Part shown: positions 18,203-29,183 of the stretch, piece after piece
Position numbering within the stretch: position 1 is the stretch's first letter
Layout of the letters: every line of letters begins with the position of its first letter
Origin: Actinobacteria bacterium HGW-Actinobacteria-1
Lineage (GTDB): Bacteria; Actinomycetota; Coriobacteriia; Anaerosomatales; Anaerosomataceae
Reading direction: 5' to 3'
DNA: 64,000 nucleotides
Assembly (NCBI GenBank): GCA_002841355.1
Contig: PHFB01000013.1
Span: 1 to 64,000 of the forward strand
Notes under the pieces: generated by a model
Told to the model about the DNA's origin: nothing
The model's database searches: none
The model's input: the letters and a program-made list of their open reading frames with translations, nothing else
Program-made: the position numbers and the translations under genes

Positions 18203-19452
18203 TCGCGTATCTGACCGCTCCCCATAGCCATGAACTTCGTCGTTGTGAGCGCGGTAAGCCCCATGGGGCCGCGCGCGTGGAGTTTCTGGGTGGAGATGCC
18301 AATCTCGGCGCCAAGCCCGAATTCGCCGCCGTCGGTGAAACGCGTCGAAGCGTTCACATAGACTGCCGCAGCATCGATCTCGTTCAGGAAGCGCAGGGCA
18401 GCTGCGTAATCCTCGGTGACGATCGCCTCGCTGTGCTTCGTACCGTAGGTATTGATGTGGCGAATGGCCTCATCAAGACCGCTCACGACCTTGCAGGAGA
18501 TCTTCATGTCGAGGTACTCCGTGCCCCAGTCGTCCTCGCTGGCAGGCTGGATGCGCATGATGGCGCCAAGCGAGCGGGTCTTCTCGTCGCCATACACCAT
18601 GACGCCCGCGTGCTCGAGCGCCTTAAGAATGGGCGGCAGCACCGTCTCATACACCGCCGCATCCACGAGCAACGACTCGGCCGCATTGCAGACGCCGGGT
18701 CGCGTGCACTTCGCGTTGATAACGATTCGCTCGGCCATCTTGGGCGAGGCGTCGCTGTGGATGTACACGTGGCAGTTGCCGACACCGGTCTCGATGACCG
18801 GCACCTTGGCGTTCTCGACGACGCTCTGGATGAGCTTCGCACCACCCCGGGGGATCAGCACATCGATCTTGCCATGAAGCCCCATGAGCTCCTCGGCGGC
18901 AGCGTGATCCGTCGATTCTACCAACTGGATACAGCCCTCCGGCATACCCGCACCCACGGCTGCCGAGGCAAGCACCTTCGTGATTGCCAGGTTGGACTCC
19001 TGGGCCATCGACCCACCGCGTAGGATGACCGCGTTGGCGGTCTTGATGCACAGCCCGGCAGCGTCGGCGGTAACGTTCGGCCGCGCCTCGTAGATCATCG
19101 CGACGACGCCCATCGGAACGCGGACCTGCTGCAGCCAGATGCCGTTCGCCAGGCGCGAACCGCTGATCACTTCGCCGATCGGATCGGGCAGCAACGACAG
19201 CCCGCGCAGCGCTTCCGAGATCGACTTGATGCGCACAGGCGTGAGCTCCAGCCGGTCCAGGAGCGGCGCCGGCGTGTTCTTGGCGCGAGCCGCGTCCATG
19301 TCGCGAGCATTCGCCGCCAGGATCTCCTCCTGGCGCGCTATCAGGCCGTGAGACATCGCCAAGAGCGCACGGTTGCGCTGGTCGGTCGACGTCGCTGCAA
19401 GCGAGTTGGCAGCGTCCCGGGCCCGGTTCGCTAGTGCGAGCACTTCAGACAT
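18199..19452 (-). CDS. proA: Gamma-glutamyl phosphate reductase
   Basis: 417 aa, full length. It is an aldehyde-dehydrogenase-fold enzyme: MGVVAMIYEARPNVTADAAGLCIKTANAVILRGG and the catalytic-cysteine region KCTRPGVCNAAESLLVD. It reduces gamma-glutamyl phosphate with NADPH to glutamate semialdehyde, the second step of proline synthesis. It lies 54 bases downstream of proB, which supplies the substrate. Confidence 0.96.
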   Translation of the reverse strand: MSEVLALANRARDAANSLAATSTDQRNRALLAMSHGLIARQEEILAANARDMDAARAKNTPAPLLDRLELTPVRIKSISEALRGLSLLPDPIGEVISGSRLANGIWLQQVRVPMGVVAMIYEARPNVTADAAGLCIKTANAVILRGGSMAQESNLAITKVLASAAVGAGMPEGCIQLVESTDHAAAEELMGLHGKIDVLIPRGGAKLIQSVVENAKVPVIETGVGNCHVYIHSDASPKMAERIVINAKCTRPGVCNAAESLLVDAAVYETVLPPILKALEHAGVMVYGDEKTRSLGAIMRIQPASEDDWGTEYLDMKISCKVVSGLDEAIRHINTYGTKHSEAIVTEDYAAALRFLNEIDAAAVYVNASTRFTDGGEFGLGAEIGISTQKLHARGPMGLTALTTTKFMAMGSGQIRE

Positions 19453-19506
19453 CCATGGTCCCTTCCGATGACTCGCCTCCGGGTCGCGCTCTGCGCCCGA
19501 GACATT

Positions 19507-22350
<2,844 letters not shown>

Positions 22351-22369
22351 CGTTCACAACCCCTTCGTA

Positions 22370-22897
22370 CTACTCGGCGGCCTTGTCGGCCTTCGGTGCG
22401 GTCTTCTTCGCTGCCGGCTTCTTTGCTGCCGGCTTCTTGACGGGTGCCTTCTCCTCGGCGACTGCTTCCGCCTTCGGAGCGGCCTTGGGAGCAGCCTTCT
22501 TGGCGGCCGGCTTCTTGGCCGGTGCCTTCTCGGCGGCTACCTCAGCGACGGGCTCCTCGGCCTTGGCGGCCTTGGCTGCCTTCTTGGGCGCACCCACGGT
22601 GATGTCGGTGACGAGCACTGCCGTCTGGTTCTGGCGGTGGCCCTTCTTGACCTTGTAACCCTTGCGCTTCTTGAACTTGAAAACGATCTGCTTGTCACCC
22701 CTGAAGTGCTCGACCACGGTACCGGTCACGGTGACGGACGCAGCGTCCGCGCCGTAGACGACGTTGTCGCCATCGGCCATAAACAGAGCAGGCAGCGTGA
22801 CGGCTTCGCCGACCGCTGCATCGAGCTTTTCAAAGACGGTGACAGCGCCAGTTTCGACCTTGGACTGCTTACCGCCGGTTGCCACGACTGCGTACAT
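22370..22897 (-). CDS. rplU: 50S ribosomal protein L21 with long Ala/Lys/Pro tail
   Basis: 175 aa. Residues 1-~102 are ordinary L21 ([17 protein letters not shown], and [17 protein letters not shown]). The remaining ~70 residues are a low-complexity tail rich in Ala, Lys, Pro and Glu with repeated AKKPAAKK units. Standard L21 is about 103 aa. The ATG at 22897 is preferred because GGAG lies six bases upstream; an adjacent GTG is also in frame. The promoter is at 22935-22963. Confidence 0.95.
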   Translation of the reverse strand: MYAVVATGGKQSKVETGAVTVFEKLDAAVGEAVTLPALFMADGDNVVYGADAASVTVTGTVVEHFRGDKQIVFKFKKRKGYKVKKGHRQNQTAVLVTDITVGAPKKAAKAAKAEEPVAEVAAEKAPAKKPAAKKAAPKAAPKAEAVAEEKAPVKKPAAKKPAAKKTAPKADKAAE

Positions 22898-22934
22898 CAC
22901 TAGCTCCAGTCTCCGGAATCAAACGCGAGGAGAA

Positions 22935-22963
22935 ATGCTAACACAGGGCATGAGCAGGGTCAA
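22935..22963 (-). promoter_or_regulatory. Promoter of rplU-rpmA
   Basis: TTGACC (22958-22963) and TAGCAT (22935-22940) on the minus strand with a 17-base spacer, about 40 bases upstream of the rplU start. It sits in the gap after rng. Confidence 0.7.
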
Positions 22964-22973
22964 CGCGACCGCG

Positions 22974-24461
22974 CTACGGTTGCGGGAAGTCGTCCACTCC
23001 ACCACGGCCCTCGATGATGACCTTGACCTCTGTAGGACCGCAGTCCCGATCGGCCACGATCGCCACAGCTTTGCCGGTCTCAGCACGCAGGATCGCGATC
23101 GTGTTGTTTCCCGGGGCTGTGACCAGCGCGTATGTCTCAGGATTGAGCCCGAGAAGGTACGCCGCCGAACGACCGGTCATCAGTATCTCACGAATCCGGC
23201 GCTCTGCCGCGATTCGTCTCGTAGTATCTGAAAGAATCCTTCCCTCACCGTGACACGTCGGGCACGGCTCGGTCAGCACGCCGTACAGGCCGTCGGTGAC
23301 GTTCTTGCGCGTCATCTCGACAAGCCCGAGCCGCGATATCTCCGTGGCACGCGTCTTGGTGCGATCGCGATCGAGTGCCGAGGCAAGCCGCTTGGAGACC
23401 TCGCCGCGGTGATACGGGTTCTCCATATCGATGAAGTCGATGACGATGATGCCGCCGATATCGCGAAGACGAAGCTGACGAACCGCCTCGTCTGCGGCCT
23501 CAAGGTTCGTGCGCAAAATGGTGTCCTCAAGGTTCTTGCGTCCCACGTACGACCCGGTGTTCACGTCTACAGCAGTGAGCGCCTCGGTCTTGTCGATGGT
23601 GATGTGACCGCCGGATGGCAGCGGCACATTACGCAGGGTCGCGGTATCGATCTGTGGCTGCAGCGCGAACGCCTCGAAGAGCGGCGAGCGGTCCTTGTGC
23701 AGATGCACACGCTTCACCAGATCCGGTGACGTCTTCTTCAGGAACGAGACGACTTTCTCGTACAGTCGCTTGTCATCGACGACGAGTCGCTTGTATTCGT
23801 CGCCGAAGGCGTCGCGCACCATCCGGAGCGCAAGATCCATCTCGGTATAGACGACCTCCGGTGCCAGTCCCTCATGCGCCTGATGCTGTACACGTCGCCA
23901 GAGCCGCAGGAGAAACTCCAGGTCGTTCTCGAGGTCGCGCTGACTCGCGCCAGCGGCAGCAGTCCGCACGATCACGCCAAGCCCCTCATCAACGAGCGGT
24001 GCGACGATATCGTGCAGCCGATCGCGCTCCTCATCAGGGAGCTTGCGAGAGATTCCGATGAACGCCGAGAACGGCATCAGGACGAGGAACCGGCCAGGCA
24101 GTGTGATCTCGGTCGTGACCCGGGCGCCCTTGGTGCCCATTGGGTCTTTGAGTACCTGCACCATGATCTGCTGGCCGGGCTTGAGCAGCGACTGGATATC
24201 GCGTCTCGGGACATCGCTGATGCCCTCAGGCGCAACAACCTCGTCAACGTACAGGAAGCTGTTCTTGTCCAGGCCGATGTCCACGAACGCCGCCTGCATA
24301 CCCGGCAGCACGTCGCGGACCTTGCCGAGATAGACGTTGCCCACAACGCTTCGCTTCGGTCGTTCGATATAGAGCTCGACCAGGTTGCGCTCCTCGAGGA
24401 TCGCTACCCGGGTCTCATGAACGTCATGCGAGATCAGCATCTCGCGGACGATGTCACTCAC
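22974..24461 (-). CDS. rng: Ribonuclease E/G family protein (RNase G type)
   Basis: 495 aa, RNase G length without the RNase E scaffold tail. An N-terminal S1 domain (NVYLGKVRDVLPGMQAAFVDIGLDKNSFLYVDEV) is followed by the catalytic DNase-I-like region with the magnesium-binding aspartates in ALTAVDVNTGSYVG and IIVIDFIDM, and the Zn-link cysteines in PCPTCHGEG. It cleaves single-stranded RNA in rRNA and mRNA processing. GTG start at 24461. It is the last gene of the mreB-rng run, next to the radical-SAM-linked pair and upstream of rplU, an arrangement seen in Clostridia and relatives. Confidence 0.94.
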   Translation of the reverse strand: MSDIVREMLISHDVHETRVAILEERNLVELYIERPKRSVVGNVYLGKVRDVLPGMQAAFVDIGLDKNSFLYVDEVVAPEGISDVPRRDIQSLLKPGQQIMVQVLKDPMGTKGARVTTEITLPGRFLVLMPFSAFIGISRKLPDEERDRLHDIVAPLVDEGLGVIVRTAAAGASQRDLENDLEFLLRLWRRVQHQAHEGLAPEVVYTEMDLALRMVRDAFGDEYKRLVVDDKRLYEKVVSFLKKTSPDLVKRVHLHKDRSPLFEAFALQPQIDTATLRNVPLPSGGHITIDKTEALTAVDVNTGSYVGRKNLEDTILRTNLEAADEAVRQLRLRDIGGIIVIDFIDMENPYHRGEVSKRLASALDRDRTKTRATEISRLGLVEMTRKNVTDGLYGVLTEPCPTCHGEGRILSDTTRRIAAERRIREILMTGRSAAYLLGLNPETYALVTAPGNNTIAILRAETGKAVAIVADRDCGPTEVKVIIEGRGGVDDFPQP

Positions 24462-24477
24462 AGCAAAACCCCCGATG

Positions 24478-25167
24478 TCACAGCGGGTCGCGCCAGGAAC
24501 CGTCCTCTTCTACGAGTAGTTCCGTGCGCGTCACGGACGCGATACGCCCATCGAGCGCTCCGCGCGTCAGTGCCGCCGTAACCAGGGCTTCGGGACGGAG
24601 CGAGCCTCGCTCGCCGATCCTGACCGTCAGACCGACGGTCGTCCGTTCCCCGCTCGTGCTGACGTCCGGCTCCTTCGGGAGCGTTGACGCCAGTTCGAAA
24701 ACCTTCTGCTTGCCCTTGTGATCGACGGCCAGAACGCCCTCGGCGATGATGGCCGAGAAGGAGCTGGTCAGCCCCTCCTGTAGTGCTTCTCCCCCTTCCA
24801 GGACGACCTCATACTTCGCGATGGAGAGCACCGAACCGAGCGAGGGTTCGCGTTCGGCCACGTACTTCACCATAACTGGAGCCAGTCCCGCCGCAGAGGC
24901 GCCTCTCAGCGCCTCGAACGCATCTTCCGATGGCACGTACGATCGCAGCCACAGATCGAGGTACTCACCTAGACCGGCGGTGCCAACCGGCAATGCCGGA
25001 CCGAAGGCCAACTTCATGTGCGGACTGAACCCCTGAGTCACAGCATACGGCAATCCGGCGCGACGCGCAGCGCGCTCGCAACTATGTACGACTTCAAGGT
25101 GTGACAGGTACCGCAACCGGTCCGCCTTGCGGTACCGAACGCGCAGTCGGAACGTCGTCTCACCCAC
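24478..25167 (-). CDS. TIGR03936-type radical-SAM-linked protein (DUF2344)
   Basis: 229 aa from a GTG at 25167, which overlaps the stop of the upstream radical SAM gene by eight bases. FRLRVRYRKADRLRYLSHLEVVHSCERAARRAGLPYAVTQGFSPHMKLAFGPALPVG is the family signature segment. The function is unknown. The family almost always follows a TIGR03960 radical SAM protein, either fused or adjacent, and precedes rng, as here, so a joint role in RNA or translation-related modification is likely. The longer upstream frame is Pro/Arg-rich and overlaps the neighbour. Confidence 0.88.
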   Translation of the reverse strand: MGETTFRLRVRYRKADRLRYLSHLEVVHSCERAARRAGLPYAVTQGFSPHMKLAFGPALPVGTAGLGEYLDLWLRSYVPSEDAFEALRGASAAGLAPVMVKYVAEREPSLGSVLSIAKYEVVLEGGEALQEGLTSSFSAIIAEGVLAVDHKGKQKVFELASTLPKEPDVSTSGERTTVGLTVRIGERGSLRPEALVTAALTRGALDGRIASVTRTELLVEEDGSWRDPL

Positions 25168-27013
25168 GGCGCTCACCCGCCAGGATGTTGGCGACGAGCG
25201 AGGAGCCGCAGACGCCGCAGCCGGTGCAACCATCGAAGGTGCAATCAGCGGTCGTCTGCGCGGCCAGCGCATTGTCGCGCTCGATACGCAGGTACGCCCG
25301 GCTCACCCCCGCCGAGATGTGGTCCCAGGGAAGCGCTTCGTCCACGCGGCGACTCCTGTTGGCGATCGAGGTCGGATCGATACCGGTCTGCTCGAACGCA
25401 AGAGCCCAACGTGACGGTCTGAACTCCTCGGTCCAGGCGTCGAACCGCGCACCACCGCGCCACGCCGCCTCGATGACATCAGCGATCTCGCGCCCACCAC
25501 GTGATAGCACGCCCTCAAGGAACGAAACGTCGCTGTCGTGATACGACAGGTCGACCCCCTTCTTGGGCATCGAGTCACGCAGCACCGACTGACGGCGCCT
25601 CACTTCCTCCAGCGGGATCTGCGCCTCCCACTGGAAGGGCGTGTGCGCTTTCGGCACGAACGTGGAGACCGAGACCGCCACGCGCATGCCGCCGCGCTCA
25701 CCGGGAGGCGTGACCTCGCGGGCCGCGCGGAACACGCGACCGACGAGCTCGCCGATTCCAGCGATGTCTTCATCGGTCTCGGTGGGAAGGCCGATCATGA
25801 AGTAGAGCTTCACACGTCGCCACCCTGCCGAGAACGCCTGCGTGACGGTGCGGAGCAGGTCCTCCTCGGTCACGTTCTTGTTGATGACGTCGCGGAGGCG
25901 CTGCGTACCGGCCTCCGGAGCGAAGGTGAGTCCGGTCTTCTTCCCTCCGCCGAGCAGACGCGCGACCTGCACGCTGAAGGCGTCGACGCGCAGGGACGGT
26001 AGCGAGACGGTCACGCCGGTCCCCTCAAGACGCCGCGTCAGACGACGCAGCACTTCCTCAAGCTGCGAGTGGTCCGCCGTTGAGAGCGACGTGAGCGAAA
26101 CATCATCGTACCCGGTGCACTGCAGTGCGGCGGTGGCGTCGCGCACGATGCTGTCGGCGGAACGCTCGCGCACAGGGCGGTACACCATGCCGGCCTGGCA
26201 GAAGCGGCAGCCGCGCGCACAGCCGCGCAACACCTCGACGCCTACGCGGTCGTGAACGACGTCCATGAACGGCACCACCGTGCACACCGGCGCACGGTAC
26301 GCATCCAGATCGGGCAGCACGCGCTTGCGAACAATCGTCGGCGCACCCTGAAGCGCGGTCATGCCCCGGAACTCGCCGTCCTCCATTCGCGGCTCGTACA
26401 GCGAGGGCACGTACACGCCAGGCACGCGCGCCAACGCCAAGAGCGTCTCTGCCCGAGAAGCACCGCGCGCCTTCGCGCTACGGTGAGCGGCGACGATGTC
26501 TGCAACCGCGTCTTCGCCGTCCCCGATGAGAATCGCGTCGAAGAACGGTGCCACCGGTTCCGGGTTGAACGCGCACGGACCGCCGCCGACGACCAGCGGG
26601 TCGCTATCCGACCGTTCGGACGCACGGAGCGGGACCCTGGCCAGATCGAGCGCCTCAAGGATGTTCTGGTACGTGAGCTCGTAGGGCAGCGTGATGCCAA
26701 CAAGGTCGCACTCGGCCACCGGACGGCACGATTCCAGCGTGAAGAGCGGGACGTCTGCGGCGCGCATGGCGTCGGCCATGTCCTTCCACGGCACAAAGAC
26801 CCGCTCGGGAGTCACGTCTTCAAGCGCGCCAAAGCGTCCGTACAGGATCTGAAGAGCCTGGTTCGCCATGCCGATCTCGTAGACGTCCGGGTACACCAGG
26901 GCGACCCGGTACGACGCGTCTGTATGCGATGCACCCCACTCCGAGTCGATGTAGCGTACGGGCCGCTCAACGCCGGCGAGCAGTGGCTCGATCCGGCTCC
27001 ACAGGTCACTCAC
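25160..27013 (-). CDS. TIGR03960-type B12-binding radical SAM protein
   Basis: 617 aa. The N-terminal half is a B12-binding-like Rossmann region (VALVYPDVYEIGMANQALQILYG). The radical SAM core begins at VLRGCARGCRFCQAGM, whose CxxxCxxC would bind a [4Fe-4S] cluster. The C-terminus has a further Cys cluster (DCTFDGCTGCGVCGS) that may hold a second cluster. Substrate is unknown. GTG start at 27013 overlaps the upstream gene by eight bases. It forms a conserved pair with the next gene. Confidence 0.9.
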   Translation of the reverse strand: MSDLWSRIEPLLAGVERPVRYIDSEWGASHTDASYRVALVYPDVYEIGMANQALQILYGRFGALEDVTPERVFVPWKDMADAMRAADVPLFTLESCRPVAECDLVGITLPYELTYQNILEALDLARVPLRASERSDSDPLVVGGGPCAFNPEPVAPFFDAILIGDGEDAVADIVAAHRSAKARGASRAETLLALARVPGVYVPSLYEPRMEDGEFRGMTALQGAPTIVRKRVLPDLDAYRAPVCTVVPFMDVVHDRVGVEVLRGCARGCRFCQAGMVYRPVRERSADSIVRDATAALQCTGYDDVSLTSLSTADHSQLEEVLRRLTRRLEGTGVTVSLPSLRVDAFSVQVARLLGGGKKTGLTFAPEAGTQRLRDVINKNVTEEDLLRTVTQAFSAGWRRVKLYFMIGLPTETDEDIAGIGELVGRVFRAAREVTPPGERGGMRVAVSVSTFVPKAHTPFQWEAQIPLEEVRRRQSVLRDSMPKKGVDLSYHDSDVSFLEGVLSRGGREIADVIEAAWRGGARFDAWTEEFRPSRWALAFEQTGIDPTSIANRSRRVDEALPWDHISAGVSRAYLRIERDNALAAQTTADCTFDGCTGCGVCGSSLVANILAGERRG

Positions 27014-27998
27014 CGGCTGCTCCGGGTTCTGGGGTCGTAGCCATCAGCCCGGGCAACTCCTGCTGGGTAGAATCCGACACGACCTCGGGCAGCGCAGGCG
27101 TGCGTCGCCCCCGGAGTGGCAGCTTGTGCGCGGCCTTTCCGGCACCCTCTCGCAGGCGACGCGCTACCTCGGCGAAATCGGAGCCGTCCTCGAAGTACTC
27201 GACGGCAGCCTTGCCCATCGCGACGGTTCCGGCATAGCCGATACCGCCCTTGACCGCCCAGCCGAGCACGGGGACGAATCCGAGGAGCTGGCGCGCTACC
27301 GTACGGAAGACGAAAGCCCCACCGACGATGGCGGCAAGTTCACGCAGACGCTCGGGTCCCAGCTTCTCGCCGTATGCAGCGGCGATCTGCAGGAGCATCT
27401 TCGCCTGGTTTGCGGTCATGATCGGCATGTCGGCACCGGGAACGAACGCCACGGCACCAACAAGCGCGTTCTGCATCGCAGTCGCCTGCACAGCCTCGTT
27501 CGCAACCGCACGACGCATGAAAGCGAAGTTGTGTGCGAGCGCGAGCCGCTTGGAGCCGATCTCGTCGGCAAGCCACGCCGCGAGACGTATGTCCGCGAGC
27601 GTCGCCACGTCATCGCCGACGAGCAGGTCGGCGAGCGGCTGCTTCAGCCTGTCCGCCAGCCCGGTCCGCGACTGATCATCGCCCACGGCGACGACGATCA
27701 CCGGCGTGCGCACAACGCGTGCAGAGGCGATCGCATCGGCAAGCGCAGGCCCGCCGCCTCCGGCCACGGCGATCACAGCGTCGCATGGGTTCAGCGTCAA
27801 CGGCTTGGCCGGATCCGCGACCTCGACTTGCAGTGCGGCGCCAGCAGTCTGCGGACGCAAACGCTCACGCAGTGCCTGAACCAACGCATCATTCGCATCG
27901 AGCTCCACCACAACGGCGAGCGAAACAGGCTGGCTGCGGTCGTGCTGCAGTTTCGACCCCGATTTCACAAGGTCGCGTACGTCCATAGGAAGTGCCAT
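27006..27998 (-). CDS. DUF697-like membrane-associated protein
   Basis: 330 aa. The N-terminal ~130 residues look like a GTPase-like or Rossmann fold without a visible P-loop (DAVIAVAGGGGPALADAIASARVVRTPVIVVAVG). The C-terminal half has the hydrophobic, Gly/Ala-rich pattern of DUF697/YcjF proteins (MPIMTANQAKMLLQIAAAYG, FVFRTVARQLLGFVPVLGWAVKGGIGYAGT). The ATG at 27998 is preferred because AGGGG lies eight bases upstream. It sits between rodA and the radical SAM gene. The role is unknown; a link to the envelope is inferred only from position. Confidence 0.7.
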   Translation of the reverse strand: MALPMDVRDLVKSGSKLQHDRSQPVSLAVVVELDANDALVQALRERLRPQTAGAALQVEVADPAKPLTLNPCDAVIAVAGGGGPALADAIASARVVRTPVIVVAVGDDQSRTGLADRLKQPLADLLVGDDVATLADIRLAAWLADEIGSKRLALAHNFAFMRRAVANEAVQATAMQNALVGAVAFVPGADMPIMTANQAKMLLQIAAAYGEKLGPERLRELAAIVGGAFVFRTVARQLLGFVPVLGWAVKGGIGYAGTVAMGKAAVEYFEDGSDFAEVARRLREGAGKAAHKLPLRGRRTPALPEVVSDSTQQELPGLMATTPEPGAAGE

Positions 27999-28025
27999 CC
28001 GGTCGTCCCCTTTCACCAGCGGGCG

Positions 28026-29183
28026 TTACGTGCCGTAGCGCCTGGACCAGACCGATAGGAGCAGTCCAACTCCGCCGAGATTCGTCACCATCGACGAGCT
28101 GCCGAAACTCATGAACGGCAGCGGAATGCCTGTGATAGGCATCATACCCACGGTCATGCCGATGTTCTCCAGTATCTGGAACAGCCACATCCCCATGACG
28201 CCCGCGACGATGAGCGCGCCGTATAGATCGCGCGACGACGCGGCGATCGCAAGCGATGAGATCAACAGCGCCAGATAGAGTCCCAGCAGGAGCAATGCCC
28301 CGGTGAAGCCAAGCTCCTCGCCGAGCACCGCGAAGATGAAGTCGGTGTGCCGCTCTGGCAGGAAGTGCAGGTTGGACTGAGTGCCGCTCTTCAGGCCGGT
28401 TCCGGATATCCCGCCGGATCCGATAGCGATCTTCGACTGCGCGAGGTTGTACCCCGCACCGGCAGGGTCGCGCCCGGGATCGATGAACACGAGCAGCCGG
28501 TCCTTCTGGTAGTCCTTGAGCGCGACGTCATGACCGACGATCCGGTCCAGCGTCGAGTCGATGCCAAGAATCCCCACGATGCCCACCACTGCGACCAGCC
28601 CGAGCACCGCGAAGTAGCGACCCTTCATCCCGCCCACTAGCAGCATCGTGAACGCGATTGCGACGAAGACCAGGCCGGTTCCGAGGTCCGGCTGCAGCAG
28701 GATCAGCGCGATCGCCATGCCAAGGTACCCGAGCAGCCGTACGGCATCTCGCGGCTTGTCGATGCGGCCTTCGTACTCGGCGATGAGCGCCGCCATGATC
28801 ACGATGAAGACAAGCTTCGCTGGCTCGGACGGCTGGAAGAGGCGGACGCCGAAGACCTGCAACCACGACGTCGCACCCTTGGCCGTCGTGCCAAGACCAG
28901 GAATCCGCGGGCTCACGAGGAGGAATGCGAAGAGCGTGAGCAGCGGACCCGTCCAGTGCTTGAGCTTCTTGTAGTCGATCGCCCAGGCAACGACGAGCGG
29001 GACCAGTCCAACGACAACGCCAAGGACATGACGCTTAAGCAATCCGGAACCACCGGTCATACCCGCCGTCGCCGACGACACCATGACGGTGCCGTACGCG
29101 AGCAGCGCGATGGTGAAGAGCATGATCGGCACGTTGACCGAGTCACGCACCTGCTTGCCGAGTGTCTTCTCTACGCGTCTCAT
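28026..29183 (-). CDS. rodA: Rod-shape-determining protein RodA (SEDS glycosyltransferase)
   Basis: 385 aa with ten membrane helices. It has SEDS signatures (PSEPAKLVFIVIMAALIAEYEGR and, near the end, MPITGIPLPFMSFGSSSMVTNLGGVGLLLSV). RodA polymerises peptidoglycan glycan strands with the PBP2 encoded just upstream. The ATG at 29183 overlaps the mrdA stop by four bases. The longer upstream frame is charged sequence overlapping mrdA and was rejected. Confidence 0.95.
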   Translation of the reverse strand: MRRVEKTLGKQVRDSVNVPIMLFTIALLAYGTVMVSSATAGMTGGSGLLKRHVLGVVVGLVPLVVAWAIDYKKLKHWTGPLLTLFAFLLVSPRIPGLGTTAKGATSWLQVFGVRLFQPSEPAKLVFIVIMAALIAEYEGRIDKPRDAVRLLGYLGMAIALILLQPDLGTGLVFVAIAFTMLLVGGMKGRYFAVLGLVAVVGIVGILGIDSTLDRIVGHDVALKDYQKDRLLVFIDPGRDPAGAGYNLAQSKIAIGSGGISGTGLKSGTQSNLHFLPERHTDFIFAVLGEELGFTGALLLLGLYLALLISSLAIAASSRDLYGALIVAGVMGMWLFQILENIGMTVGMMPITGIPLPFMSFGSSSMVTNLGGVGLLLSVWSRRYGT

